DNA from: Marichromatium gracile
GTDB lineage: Bacteria > Pseudomonadota > Gammaproteobacteria > Chromatiales > Chromatiaceae
Reading direction: 5' to 3'
Length of the DNA stretch: 64,000 nucleotides
Assembly: GCF_004343155.1 (NCBI RefSeq)
Contig: NZ_SMDC01000003.1
Span: forward strand, 1 to 64,000
Shown: piece by piece, positions 18,168 to 27,176 of the stretch
Layout of the letters: each line of letters begins with the position of its first letter
Position numbering within the stretch: the first letter of the stretch is position 1
Program-made: the position numbers and the translations under genes
The notes under the pieces: model-generated
What the model saw: the letters and a program-made list of their open reading frames with translations, nothing else
Told to the model about the DNA's origin: nothing
Database searches by the model: none

Positions 18168-19225
18168 TCGCTCGGCGCCCAGTCGGCGTGGGTCCAGTCG
18201 GTATAGCCGATGTTCTTGCCCGGGCGGCTCGGCACCGGGGCGGGGAAGTCGCGGTGATAGAAATGATTGATCAGGTGCGGCTGCCAGGTGTCGTCGCCCT
18301 CGGCGGGGAAGTCGGCCTGCTGGTGCAGCCACTCGAAGGCGCGCAGCAGGGCCTGGTCCTGCCAGGCGAAGACGTCGTAGCCGGCGCGCTCGAGGATCAC
18401 CGCCTGGGCCAGCGCGCCCTGCAGGGTGGAGTAGATGTAGTTCTCGTGCGGTGGCGGCCAGTCGAAGGGGCCGCTGCGTCTCAGCCCCTCGGCGATCGCG
18501 CCGTCGATGCTGTGGCCCGCGCGCTGCGCGCCCGAGGGATTGATGCCGACCGGGCGGCGCGGATCGGCCTGCCAGTCGAGGTCGCCGTAGCGGAAGTCGG
18601 CGTAGGCGGCGCGGTCGCCGAGCCAGCCGCGGAAGATGCGCGCGACCTCGGCGATCTCCTCGGGCTCGTCGAGATAGACGGCGATCGCCAGCCGGGTGGC
18701 GCCGGCATAGGTGCCCCAGCCATTGGGACGACGCTCGTGGGTCTGGCGCAGGGTCCGCCCCTCCGACATCGGGACGTCGCGCACCCGCGCCAGCCAGTCG
18801 CGAAACAGCGCGTCCTGCTCCGCAGTGAGGCCGACCAGATCGGCGGCGAGGACATAGGCCATCAGCTCGCGCCCGAGCGCGAGCGAGCTGGCGCCCTGCT
18901 CGCTGCCGATGATGTCGAGACAGGCGCGGCGCACCGCCGCGGCCATCAGCGGGTCGCCGGTGCGGGCGTGGACCAGCGCCTTGGCGAAGACCCGCACGTT
19001 GCTCGGGTCGTTCTGATCGGAGAGGTCGGGGTCGGGCACCAGACGCTCGGCATCATCGCGCACCGCCTCCCAGGCCGCGCCCGTGGTCGGCAGTTCGGCA
19101 AGTCGCGCGCGCGCGATCCAGGGACCGGCGGCGAGGCGCTCCATGTCGGGCGGTGGCGCGGCCCGGGGCAGGGCGGGGACGAGCAGCACGGATGCCAGCA
19201 GCAGGCGATGAACGAGACGTGACAT
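18164..19225 (-). CDS. Periplasmic alginate-lyase-like protein
   Basis: 353-aa exported protein with signal peptide MSRLVHRLLLASVLLVPALPRAA and an all-helical alginate-lyase-family domain (alpha/alpha toroid). In that family it would cleave or bind uronic-acid-containing polymer in the periplasm. The frame runs open upstream, but ATG at 19225 has AGAGGGGG before it and yields the signal peptide. It is last in the minus-strand export unit, 25 bp after the flippase gene. Inside a synthesis locus such lyases usually trim mis-exported polymer; the substrate is unknown. Confidence 0.8.
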   Translation of the reverse strand: MSRLVHRLLLASVLLVPALPRAAPPPDMERLAAGPWIARARLAELPTTGAAWEAVRDDAERLVPDPDLSDQNDPSNVRVFAKALVHARTGDPLMAAAVRRACLDIIGSEQGASSLALGRELMAYVLAADLVGLTAEQDALFRDWLARVRDVPMSEGRTLRQTHERRPNGWGTYAGATRLAIAVYLDEPEEIAEVARIFRGWLGDRAAYADFRYGDLDWQADPRRPVGINPSGAQRAGHSIDGAIAEGLRRSGPFDWPPPHENYIYSTLQGALAQAVILERAGYDVFAWQDQALLRAFEWLHQQADFPAEGDDTWQPHLINHFYHRDFPAPVPSRPGKNIGYTDWTHADWAPSD

Positions 19226-19250
19226 GAGGCCCCCTCTCGGGTTCGGTGGA

Positions 19251-20723
19251 TCAGCGCCTGAGCCGCAACAGCCGTCGCCAGGGCAGCGGCGAGAGCAGCG
19301 CGAGCCGGGTGCGCGCGAGCCGGTGGAGCAGCAGCAGCAGAGCGATGTGGACGAGGATGCGCAGCGCCGTCGCCACCGGGCCATGCCCCAAGGGTAGCAG
19401 CGACAGCGTCCAGATCAGCGTGCCGTTGAGGACGAACAGCGGCCAGATCCAGTCGAGCTGGCGCCGCTCGCTGCGCTCGAGGTGGTCGAGCTGTGGGCGC
19501 AGGATGCGCCGAAACAGCATGAACAGCAGCGCAAACCCCAGCACGCTCGCGCCGGCGATGCCGGGCAGTCCCCAGCCCAGGCGCACTGCCAGCCAGGCGC
19601 TCATGCCCTCGCCGACGAGCACCACTGGGACCAGCAACGCGGCACGACGCTGCTGCTCGAAGGCGACCACCAGGCTGCGCAGCACCAACGCGAGGGCGAG
19701 GAAGTGGATCCCGCAGGCGAGGATCTGGGTGGGGACGATCGCCGCCTGGTAGCGCGGCAGCAGCCAGTCGATCGCCAGCGGGGTGGCGAGGGCCACCGGG
19801 CCGATCAGCAGCGGCATCAGGAAGACGGCGTTGAGCGCCGGGCGCAGCAGATGTTCGCGCAGCAACTGGTTGCGGTCGGCGTCGGCGAGTTCGCCCATCA
19901 GCCGCGGCTCGAGGATCTCGCGGGCGGTGCCGGGGATGTTGCGGAGGAAGCCGACGATCATCACCGCCACCCCGTAGTGACCGAGTGCACCGGCGCCGAG
20001 CAGCACCCAGGCCATCACCCGATCGGCGGTGACCACCAGCATCATCGCCAGCTCCAGACTCATGATCGGCCAGCCACGCCGGATCATCTCGCCGCCGAGC
20101 CGGAGTGGTCGCGCCGGCCAGCGTGGGACGATCCCGGCCTGCTGCCAGAGCAGCACCCCGACCGCAGCCTCGGTGATCAGCAGCGACAGCAGCAACCCGG
20201 GAAAACCGAGTGTGGGCAGCAGCGCCAGGGTAGTGGCCAGCAGCAGCGCGGACTCGAGATAGTTGGCGCGACCGATCAGGTCGAAACGGTGACGCGCCTT
20301 GAGCGCGGCGAAGGCGGTGTGGTGCCAGGCCTGGAGCAGCACCACACCAGCCATTGCCGTCAGCCCCAGACGCAATGCCTCGCCCTGGCCGCCGCGCAGT
20401 GCGATCAGTATCAGCGCGCCGGCCACCAGGAGGTCGAGCAGCAGGGTGGTGAGGATGGCCCCGGAGACCAGCGACTCGGCGCGTTCGCCCTCGCCCCGGG
20501 CGAGGTGCCAGGGGTAGTAGACGCGCAGCGTGGTACGCGCGCCGAGATGGGCGTAGCTGGCGTATTGCGGGACCAGCTTGAGCAGGGTCCAGACCCCGAA
20601 CAGCTCGGGGGTGAGCAGTCGGGGTCTGAGGAAGGCGGTGATGGCGCCGATCAACTGGCGAGTGATCTTGCTCGAGAGATAGCGGGTCAGGGTGGTGCTG
20701 AAGTCGGCGCGGCGTGGCTCCAT
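19251..20723 (-). CDS. Polysaccharide flippase (Wzx-like)
   Basis: 490-aa membrane protein with about 12 to 14 hydrophobic segments and the polysaccharide-biosynthesis/MATE-like N-terminus (SSKITRQLIGAITAFLRPRLLTPELFGVWTLLKLV). It should flip the undecaprenyl-diphosphate-linked repeat unit to the periplasm, where Wzy polymerises it. It lies 6 bp after the chain-length gene and 25 bp before the lyase-like gene. A 1008-codon frame on the other strand over this region is a composition shadow. Confidence 0.9.
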   Translation of the reverse strand: MEPRRADFSTTLTRYLSSKITRQLIGAITAFLRPRLLTPELFGVWTLLKLVPQYASYAHLGARTTLRVYYPWHLARGEGERAESLVSGAILTTLLLDLLVAGALILIALRGGQGEALRLGLTAMAGVVLLQAWHHTAFAALKARHRFDLIGRANYLESALLLATTLALLPTLGFPGLLLSLLITEAAVGVLLWQQAGIVPRWPARPLRLGGEMIRRGWPIMSLELAMMLVVTADRVMAWVLLGAGALGHYGVAVMIVGFLRNIPGTAREILEPRLMGELADADRNQLLREHLLRPALNAVFLMPLLIGPVALATPLAIDWLLPRYQAAIVPTQILACGIHFLALALVLRSLVVAFEQQRRAALLVPVVLVGEGMSAWLAVRLGWGLPGIAGASVLGFALLFMLFRRILRPQLDHLERSERRQLDWIWPLFVLNGTLIWTLSLLPLGHGPVATALRILVHIALLLLLHRLARTRLALLSPLPWRRLLRLRR

Positions 20724-20729
20724 CGCGGG

Positions 20730-22130
20730 CTAGCGCGGTGGCGGTTGCGATGGCTCGGGAGACGGTGCGTTGACCGCCGGGATCGAGAACAGCAGCGGCA
20801 GGCCGGAGAACTGCTCGACATCGCGCGCGGTCTTGAAGGTGTGGTCGAAGAACTCGCGCACGAAGCCCAGGCTGAAGCCGGTGACGAAGCCGGCGAGCAG
20901 CCCGATCACCAGCAACACAGGGCGGTTGGGGAAGACCGGTTGGCCGGTGGAGAAGGCAGGGCTGAGGATGCTGACGAAGAACAGCGACAGGGTGGAGTCG
21001 ACCCCGGCGTTGATCTCGGCCTCCTCGCGACGCTTGAAGAAGGTGCCGAAGGACTGGCGCAGCAGCTCGGCCTCGCGGCTCAGCCGGTCGCTCTCGATGC
21101 CCTGGCGCTGCAGCTCGAGGTTGCGCGCCTCGATCTCGGCGAGGCGGCGCTGCAGGATCAGCTGTTGCTCACGCAGTGCGGCGAACTCGCTGTCGAGCTG
21201 GTCGCGATAGTCGGCCACCTCCTGCTTGAGCTGCTCCATGGTGGTGGCGATCTGGGTGTCGATCGCCGCGACCGCGTGGGCGTCGGGCTCGTAGTGGCGC
21301 GCGGTGCGGCCGCGCTCGATGCGCAGGTCGATGATCCGCGCGGCGATCTCGGCGACGGTCTGGTTGGTGATGAAGGCGTAGTTGCGCAGATGGTCGGTGG
21401 CGAGGGTGCGATCGAGGTGCTCGAGCTGTTCGCGCAGGGTCACGGCGCGGGTGTCGAGATCGAGCAGGCGCTCCTCGACGTTCTGCTTGATCAGCAGGTT
21501 GAGCTCGATCTCCTTGGCCGGGTTGGGGGTGCCGGTGGTGTTGGCCAGCTCGATCAGCGCCTGTTCGGTGGTGCTGATCTGATCGCGGAAGCGCTCGACC
21601 TGGTTGACGAAGAAGTCGACCGTGCCCTCGGGGTAGAGGATCTCGGCGCGCCGCTCGATATAGGCGGCGAGGATGGCGTCGAGGATGATTACCGCCGCGG
21701 TGGCGTCGGCATGCTGGAACTCGACGTTGATCACCCGCGAGTCGGGCACCAGCTCGATCTGCAGTCGGTTGCGCACGCGGTGCCAGTCGAGGGTGTCGCC
21801 GAGTTCGGGGTGGCTCTCCTTGAGTCGGGCGATGGCCCCTTGCTGCACCGCCGGCGAGCGCAGCAGCTCACGCTCGGAGCGCAGGTCCTCCTCGCTGACC
21901 TTGAACGAGCGGACCTCGGTCTCCTCGAGCGACTGCGGGCTGCGCTGGAGTTCGCTGGCGCGCAGCAGGATCGCGCCCTGCGCCGAGTAGATCGGCGGGG
22001 CGAGGAAGGCGATCGCCGCGGCGGCGAGGAACACCGCCAGGGTGGTGAGCAGGATCAGTCGCTGCTGGGCGAAATAGATCTGCAGCAGTTCGCGCAGATA
22101 GTTCTCGGTACGAAGGTGGGGACGTTCCAC
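20730..22130 (-). CDS. Wzz/GumC-like chain-length regulator (no kinase domain)
   Basis: 466-aa inner-membrane protein. TM1 lies at about residues 25-47, followed by a Wzz periplasmic domain, long coiled-coil stretches (about 180-370) and TM2 at about 400-425. A short cytoplasmic tail ends in PSPEPSQPPPR. It lacks the Walker motifs of Wzc; the kinase is a separate gene in this locus, as in CpsC/CpsD or Wzz/Wze systems. The start codon is GTG at 22130 with AGGA upstream. It should set polymer length and bridge the kinase to the Wza pore. Confidence 0.9.
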   Translation of the reverse strand: MERPHLRTENYLRELLQIYFAQQRLILLTTLAVFLAAAAIAFLAPPIYSAQGAILLRASELQRSPQSLEETEVRSFKVSEEDLRSERELLRSPAVQQGAIARLKESHPELGDTLDWHRVRNRLQIELVPDSRVINVEFQHADATAAVIILDAILAAYIERRAEILYPEGTVDFFVNQVERFRDQISTTEQALIELANTTGTPNPAKEIELNLLIKQNVEERLLDLDTRAVTLREQLEHLDRTLATDHLRNYAFITNQTVAEIAARIIDLRIERGRTARHYEPDAHAVAAIDTQIATTMEQLKQEVADYRDQLDSEFAALREQQLILQRRLAEIEARNLELQRQGIESDRLSREAELLRQSFGTFFKRREEAEINAGVDSTLSLFFVSILSPAFSTGQPVFPNRPVLLVIGLLAGFVTGFSLGFVREFFDHTFKTARDVEQFSGLPLLFSIPAVNAPSPEPSQPPPR

Positions 22131-22145
22131 GTCAGCTTGTCCTGG

Positions 22146-23195
22146 TCAGAGTTCGTCGATCGAGACGCTCTCGACGGTGATGTGCCAGCCACGGAACATC
22201 AGCGCCTCGCTCACCTGTCGGGCGATCTGCGCGGCCTCGCTGATGCGGGTGCGCGGCACGAACACCAGATCGTCGGGCATCAGATAGAACATCGGCTTGC
22301 GCCCGCCGAGCGCGCCGGAGCGGCTGAGATCGATACGGGTGGCGATCACCTTGCCCTGATGATGACGGGCGACGATCACCGAGTCGAGCTGGGCATCATC
22401 GTTGTAGCTGCCGGCCAGCGCCAGCGCCTGCGCCACCGAGATCGGCTTGACGATGGTGAAGGCGCCCGGCTCGTTGACCGCGCCGAGCACATAGACCAGC
22501 GAGCCTGAGTGTCGCTCGAGGAAGAGGTCGACGTGCAGCCCGGAGATCAGCTGTTCGTAATCGCGATTGAGCTCGGTGTTGAGCGCCTCGATGGTGCGCC
22601 CGGCGGCCATCACCTCGCCGACCATCGGGAAGGTGACATAGCCGTCGGGGCGAACCGTGACCAGACGGCTGAGTCCGCGCGGGGCGGTGTGCAGATCGCG
22701 CTTGAGCTCCTTGATGGCGGACTGGAACTCGGGCACCTGGACGTAGATCTCGGGGTCCTTGAGGATGCCGGCATAGGCCTTTTTGAGCTCCTGCTCGACC
22801 TGCTTCGGGGTCTTGCCGACGACATAGTACTCGCCGATGTAGGGCAGGCTGATCATGCCGTTGGGGCGGACCAGCTGCTCCTCGTTGAGCTCGGGGGTGT
22901 AGATGAACTTGACCGCGACGGTGTGATCGACCGAGATGTTGAAGGTGTCCTTCTCCAGCCAGGTGCGGATCTGGAACAGCACGTCGAGGGTGTCGCCGGG
23001 CGAGACGGTGTACTTCGGCATCAGGTCGAACTTCTCGCCCTCGGTGAAGGAGAAGGACTGACGCGCGACCACGACCTCCTCGTCGACCTCGAGTACGGTC
23101 TGCTGCTGGGCGCAACCGACGAGCAGCATCAGCAACGCGAGGACGAGGACCGGCAAGGCCGGCGTCGGCCGGGATCGGGATCTGGACTCAGGCAT
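22146..23195 (-). CDS. Polysaccharide export lipoprotein (Wza-like)
   Basis: 349-aa outer-membrane export protein. The signal peptide has lipobox LVGC (C28 as lipidated residue). A Poly_export domain follows (YTVSPGDTLDVLFQIRTWLEK to PNGMISLPYIG), with a second export/SLBB region (VYVLGAVNEPGAFTI, SVAQALALAGSYNDD). The ATG lies inside the 3' end of the BY-kinase gene (8-bp overlap) with CAGGGGGC before it, so translation of the two is coupled. Confidence 0.93.
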   Translation of the reverse strand: MPESRSRSRPTPALPVLVLALLMLLVGCAQQQTVLEVDEEVVVARQSFSFTEGEKFDLMPKYTVSPGDTLDVLFQIRTWLEKDTFNISVDHTVAVKFIYTPELNEEQLVRPNGMISLPYIGEYYVVGKTPKQVEQELKKAYAGILKDPEIYVQVPEFQSAIKELKRDLHTAPRGLSRLVTVRPDGYVTFPMVGEVMAAGRTIEALNTELNRDYEQLISGLHVDLFLERHSGSLVYVLGAVNEPGAFTIVKPISVAQALALAGSYNDDAQLDSVIVARHHQGKVIATRIDLSRSGALGGRKPMFYLMPDDLVFVPRTRISEAAQIARQVSEALMFRGWHITVESVSIDEL

Positions 23196-24834
23196 ACAGC
23201 CCCCTGGGGATGTAGTACTTGCGCTTGTTCAGCACCGCGCCGAGCAGCCGCGCCCCGGCCGATTGCAGCCGATCCTGGGTGTACTGCATCACCTCCCAGC
23301 GGGTGCGCTCGCTCTCGATCACCAGGATCACGCCGTCGAAGGCGGTGGCGCCGATGGTCAGGTCCTGCTCGCCGAGGCTGCTGGGTCCGTCGATCAGCAG
23401 CAGATCGTAGCGCTCGGCGCCGGCGCCGCGCAATGCGTCGAGACGGGCGCGCAGGCGCTGCGGGTCCTGGCGTACCAGCATGTCACGCTGATGGAGTCCC
23501 AGGGTGACCAGGTCGAGCCCCGGGGTGTCGGTGGGGCGGATGACCTCGTCGGTCTGGGCCCGCCCGGCGCAGAACTCGCACAGCCCGGGACCCTCGTCGG
23601 TCTCGAACAGGCTCGCCAGGTGTGGGTGAGTGGGGTTGGCGTCGACCAGCAGCACTCGCAGGCCGATGTCCTGGACCCCGGCATAGGCCAGTTGCAGCGC
23701 CACCGTGGTCTTGCCGGCGCCGTCGTTGCAGCTGCTCACCAGCAGCGAGCCGAGCGGTGGCTGCTGGCGCAGCCGGATCAGGCTCGAGGCGGCCGTGTTG
23801 CGGTTGAGGGTGCGCGCAAGCTGCAGCGGGTCGAGCGCCTGGGCGTTGTCCGGCTCCGCTGTGTTCGGGGTCGGCGTGTCCGGCGGTCGTGACGGCGGTG
23901 CGTCGTGGTCCTCGGTCCTGGTGTGCTCGGTGTGTGCGAGGGTGGAGGCCGAGAGCCGCTGCTGATGGGCGACGAAGTAGTCCGGGGACTCGGCGTACCA
24001 CTTGCCGAGCGCCTCGATCGGGGTGTGGGCGCCGAGGATCGGTTGGGGCTGATGATGGTTGTAGTCACGCGCCGCCTGGCGCAGTGCCCGTTTGAGCGGC
24101 TGGGCCTCGAGCCTCTCCTCGGCGCCGTCGAGACGCGCCTCGAGCAGGGTATCGAAGCCGTGCAGCAGGGTCGTCGCGCTGACCGGCTCGGCGGTCTCCT
24201 GATGATGGGCGATGTCGAGGCTCTCGCACAGCTGGGCGAGCGCCTCGGTGTCGGGCAGCATGGCCCCGCCGTCGGTCTGGTCGGACGGGGTGATGGTGAT
24301 CAGCTCGCGCACCAGGATCGGACAGGTCTTGAGCAGTGTCTTGAGAAAGGCGCGGGTCGCGGCCGGGCTGAGCTCGTGGGTGACGCGCACGAACAGCCAG
24401 CGGGTGGCCTGGTCGATGGCGACGAAGAGATACCACGGGCGCGGGTCATCGACCGGCTGGGGCAGTGTGCGGGTGGCCAGGTAGAGTCGACCGGGCTGGA
24501 CGTGGGGCGAGGGGCTGGGCGCGGACTCGACAGGCGTCGCGGGGGGGGCGATCGTCTCGCTTGCCGGCGCCATCGGCGTGGCGCGCTCCTCGACCAGCAT
24601 TGATGTCGGGGTGGCGGCGACGCTGTCCTGGCGGGGGACGTCCAGGCCCTCCGCGGCGCGCCCGCCGTCCTCGCTCGCCGGGGCCGATGGCCGTTGTGCG
24701 CCGGGTGCTTCCGTGGTCGGGGCGTTCGTCTCGGGTCCGTCCTGGGGCGAGGGTCGCGCCCTGTCTGCGCTGGACGATGAGCGTTCGTCAGGGGTGATGG
24801 AGTCAACGCTCAACGGTGAATGCGGGGGTGTCAT
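23188..24834 (-). CDS. BY-kinase (CpsD/Wze-like) fused to a degenerate IS481-type transposase core
   Basis: 548 aa from ATG 24834; in-frame starts exist at 24846 and at a TTG at 24921. Residues 1-112 are Pro/Ser/Ala-rich. Residues about 115-292 read like an IS481/rve integrase core: LPQPVDDPRPWYLFVAIDQATRW, AFLKTLLKTCPILVREL, LCESLDIAHH, and YNHHQPQPILGAHTPIEAL followed by KWYAESPDYF. Against the IS481 pattern the catalytic D, D and E appear replaced by A120, I181 and H225, so it should be inactive. After a linker, residues about 355-548 form a bacterial tyrosine kinase: Walker A DGAGKTT (K375), Walker A' LRVLLVDAN (D398), Walker B YDLLLID (D482) and tail NKRKYYIPRGLY. It precedes and overlaps the Wza gene. 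The kinase should control polymer assembly; the core's role is unknown. Kinase call 0.93, IS481 origin about 0.8. Confidence 0.88.
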   Translation of the reverse strand: MTPPHSPLSVDSITPDERSSSSADRARPSPQDGPETNAPTTEAPGAQRPSAPASEDGGRAAEGLDVPRQDSVAATPTSMLVEERATPMAPASETIAPPATPVESAPSPSPHVQPGRLYLATRTLPQPVDDPRPWYLFVAIDQATRWLFVRVTHELSPAATRAFLKTLLKTCPILVRELITITPSDQTDGGAMLPDTEALAQLCESLDIAHHQETAEPVSATTLLHGFDTLLEARLDGAEERLEAQPLKRALRQAARDYNHHQPQPILGAHTPIEALGKWYAESPDYFVAHQQRLSASTLAHTEHTRTEDHDAPPSRPPDTPTPNTAEPDNAQALDPLQLARTLNRNTAASSLIRLRQQPPLGSLLVSSCNDGAGKTTVALQLAYAGVQDIGLRVLLVDANPTHPHLASLFETDEGPGLCEFCAGRAQTDEVIRPTDTPGLDLVTLGLHQRDMLVRQDPQRLRARLDALRGAGAERYDLLLIDGPSSLGEQDLTIGATAFDGVILVIESERTRWEVMQYTQDRLQSAGARLLGAVLNKRKYYIPRGLYA

Positions 24835-24922
24835 GGATGCGTCCATCTCCAAGAGGTGCGTCTGCTGTCCGTGGACCGCAGTGGGGGACCTGCCGGACTC
24901 GACTGGAGGTCGATGACCCAAT

Positions 24923-26077
24923 TTAACAGAGGCTGGAGAGCAGGAAGTATTTTTGGAGCTTGAAGGCGTTCAAAGGTGTCGCCGGTCGGATCTGCAGCAC
25001 ATAGTCATGATAGCCCTCCAGCCCGGGGCTGGCACGCTGCATGGTCAGCTGGGCCTCGCACCGCACGATCCGGCGCTTTCTCGCGCTGCCGCCGGGGTGA
25101 CTGGCCTGGCGTTCGAGTCGCAGTCGCGCGAGCTGGGGTGGGGGCTGGTGCCCGGGCGGGCAGCGGATCAGCACGGCCTCGTCGTTGAGGTCGACGAGCG
25201 TGCAGGCACAGGCGTGCTCCTCGTCTTCGAACCACACCAGGGTGTTGTCCGGTGCGATGCGTTCGCGGAGGCGCCGTTCGTCACGTACGCGCTTGCGCCG
25301 CAGTCGTTGTCCGAGCGCGGCGAGCAGGGTGCGCAGGAACCTCAGGCCGAGCGCCCACAGCGCATAGGCCAGCAGTTGCAGGTCGTTGCCGATGCGCTGG
25401 TTGCGGATCAGGTAGAAGCTGTCGATCAGCGAGCGGATACGCTTGGGGCTGCCGTGCGGGGTGAACAGCTGGGCGTAGCCGATCAGCCCGGGACGGGTCT
25501 GGAAGCGCAGGTCGTAGCCGGGGATGTCGCGACACAGGCGCTCGTAGATCTCCGGGCGTTCCGGGCGTGGTCCGATCAGGTCCATGTCGCCCTTGATGAC
25601 GTTGATGAGCTGCGGCAGCTCGTCGATCCGGGTCTCGCGCAGGAAGTGCCCGATCGGGGTCTCGAGCCGCTGTCCGCGTCCGAGCAGGGTGGCGCCGATG
25701 GTGCGATCGGCATCGGACTTGAGGGTGCGGAACTTGTACATCGCGAAGGGGCGCTTGTGACGTCCCAGGCGGATGCTGGAGTAGAACACCGGACCGCCGT
25801 CGGCGAGCTTGATGGCGATCGGGATCAGTACGAACAGTGGTGCGGTGCAGATCAGCAGCAGGGTGCCCACCAGAACGTTGAGCACCAGACCGGTGAGGGT
25901 GTTGAGCTTGCGATAGCCGCCGCTGAAGCGTGGCTGGGGGGCGACGTGCTCGGCGGGGGAGCGGGGAACCTGTGCGTGCATCGCTACCGGATCTAGTGCG
26001 CTGTCGGTCCACGGCATCCGATGCCGGGTCTCCAGCATGTTGTTGTGAGCTGCCGCGACGATCAAAGCAATCATCAT
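24923..26077 (-). CDS. Undecaprenyl-phosphate sugar-1-phosphate transferase with extra C-terminal domain
   Basis: 384 aa. One N-terminal transmembrane hairpin (about residues 60-90) precedes a bacterial sugar transferase domain: KRPFAMYKFRTLKSDAD, ETRIDELPQLINVIKGDMDLIGPRPERPE, FQTRPGLIGYAQL. This enzyme starts the lipid-linked repeat unit. Beyond it, a tail of about 120 residues (from about 265) has RRLRERI followed by CTLVDLNDEAVLIRC. That resembles a degenerate PilZ layout (RxxxR, then D/NxSxxG), suggesting but not proving c-di-GMP control. Several in-frame Met codons make the start uncertain. It is upstream of the kinase fusion by 88 bp. Confidence 0.9.
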   Translation of the reverse strand: MMIALIVAAAHNNMLETRHRMPWTDSALDPVAMHAQVPRSPAEHVAPQPRFSGGYRKLNTLTGLVLNVLVGTLLLICTAPLFVLIPIAIKLADGGPVFYSSIRLGRHKRPFAMYKFRTLKSDADRTIGATLLGRGQRLETPIGHFLRETRIDELPQLINVIKGDMDLIGPRPERPEIYERLCRDIPGYDLRFQTRPGLIGYAQLFTPHGSPKRIRSLIDSFYLIRNQRIGNDLQLLAYALWALGLRFLRTLLAALGQRLRRKRVRDERRLRERIAPDNTLVWFEDEEHACACTLVDLNDEAVLIRCPPGHQPPPQLARLRLERQASHPGGSARKRRIVRCEAQLTMQRASPGLEGYHDYVLQIRPATPLNAFKLQKYFLLSSLC

Positions 26078-26375
26078 GCTCTTTTCGTGTGCCGTCGGTC
26101 GGCGCCTGTCCCCGGCATGCTAACGCGCCGGATCAGCGAGTAGAAGAGCAAAAAATACGCCGAAGCTAACCGATGAATGTTATGGTTTGCGGGTCCCTTG
26201 TCCCTGCCGTTCCCGGGGCGTTCGTTTCAGCGACGCCACGAGGCCTGCCCGCGAGCGTGCCTGTCAGTCTGTGACAGGATCGTCCGACAGGTGGCCTGCC
26301 GGCTGTCGGGATCGCGTTGCGCGTGGATGATGCCGATGCGCGCCGTCTCAGGATCGACTCTCAGAGGTAAGCGTC
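26078..26375. other. Divergent intergenic region with small hairpin
   Basis: 298 bp between the sugar transferase (minus) and the Nif3-like gene (plus). It must hold the promoter of the export operon, but no convincing -35/-10 pair stands out. A 7-bp inverted repeat CCTGTCA/TGACAGG lies at 26260-26278. Confidence 0.5.
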
Positions 26376-27128
26376 ATGTGCCAGCCGCACGAACTGGTCG
26401 CTTTCTGCGATCAGTTGCTCGATGCGTCGGCCTTTGCCGACTACTGTCCCAATGGTTTGCAGGCCGAGGGGGAGCGCGAGATCGCTCTCCTGGTGAGCGG
26501 GGTGACCGCCAGTGCAGCGTTGATCGAGGCCGCCTGCGACCTCGATGCCGACGCCATCCTGGTCCATCACGGTTGGTTCTGGAAGAACGAGCCGCCCTGC
26601 CTGACCGGGATCAAGGGGCGACGTGCAAGGACGCTGCTCAAGGCGGGGATGAGCCTGATCGCCTATCATCTGCCGCTCGATGCCCATCCCGAGGTGGGCA
26701 ACAATGCCACCCTGGGGCGTGAACTCGGCATCCTCGACGCGGCGCCGGCGTCCGTTGGTGGTGGCTTGCTGTGGACCGGTCGACTGGCCGCGGCGCAGGC
26801 CCCCGAGGCCGTCGCCGCGCAGGTGGCCGAGCGCCTCGGGCGTGTGCCGTTACTGGTCGGCGAGCACGCTCGAGCGGTCGAGCGCGTGGCCTGGTGCAGC
26901 GGCGGAGGGCAGGGCCACATTGAACTGGCGGCCGACTTGGGGGTCGATCTGTTTCTGAGCGGAGAGATCTCGGAGCAGACCACCCATCTGGCTCGCGAAC
27001 TCGGGCTCTCGTACCTGGCTGCGGGACATCATGCGACCGAGCGTTATGGTGTCCAGGCGCTCGGTACACGGGTCGCCGAACACTTCGGATTGCGCCATCA
27101 ATTCATTGAGATCGCCAACCCGGCCTGA
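26376..27128 (+). CDS. Nif3-like dinuclear metal centre protein (YbgI family)
   Basis: 250 aa, the standard length for the NIF3/DUF34 family, which forms toroidal hexamers with two metal ions per subunit. Metal-ligand motifs are visible: ILVHHGWFW (HH), AYHLPLDAHPEVGNN (H, D, H) and, near the C-terminus, AAGHHATERYG. GAGGTAA before the ATG supports the start. The cellular function is debated (links to metal handling, GTP cyclohydrolase-like activity). It is monocistronic upstream of petABC. Confidence 0.92.
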   Translation: MCQPHELVAFCDQLLDASAFADYCPNGLQAEGEREIALLVSGVTASAALIEAACDLDADAILVHHGWFWKNEPPCLTGIKGRRARTLLKAGMSLIAYHLPLDAHPEVGNNATLGRELGILDAAPASVGGGLLWTGRLAAAQAPEAVAAQVAERLGRVPLLVGEHARAVERVAWCSGGGQGHIELAADLGVDLFLSGEISEQTTHLARELGLSYLAAGHHATERYGVQALGTRVAEHFGLRHQFIEIANPA

Positions 27129-27176
27129 GTGCCTGGTGTGGTTAATGTGGTAAAATGGTGCTTTTTCCGAGTTTTT

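Noticed and set aside
19482-22508. 1008-codon open frame on the plus strand opposite the flippase and chain-length genes
   Set aside because: It is antisense to two well-supported minus-strand genes. Its translation is Gln/Gly/Arg/His-rich without domains, a composition shadow of high-GC coding sequence.
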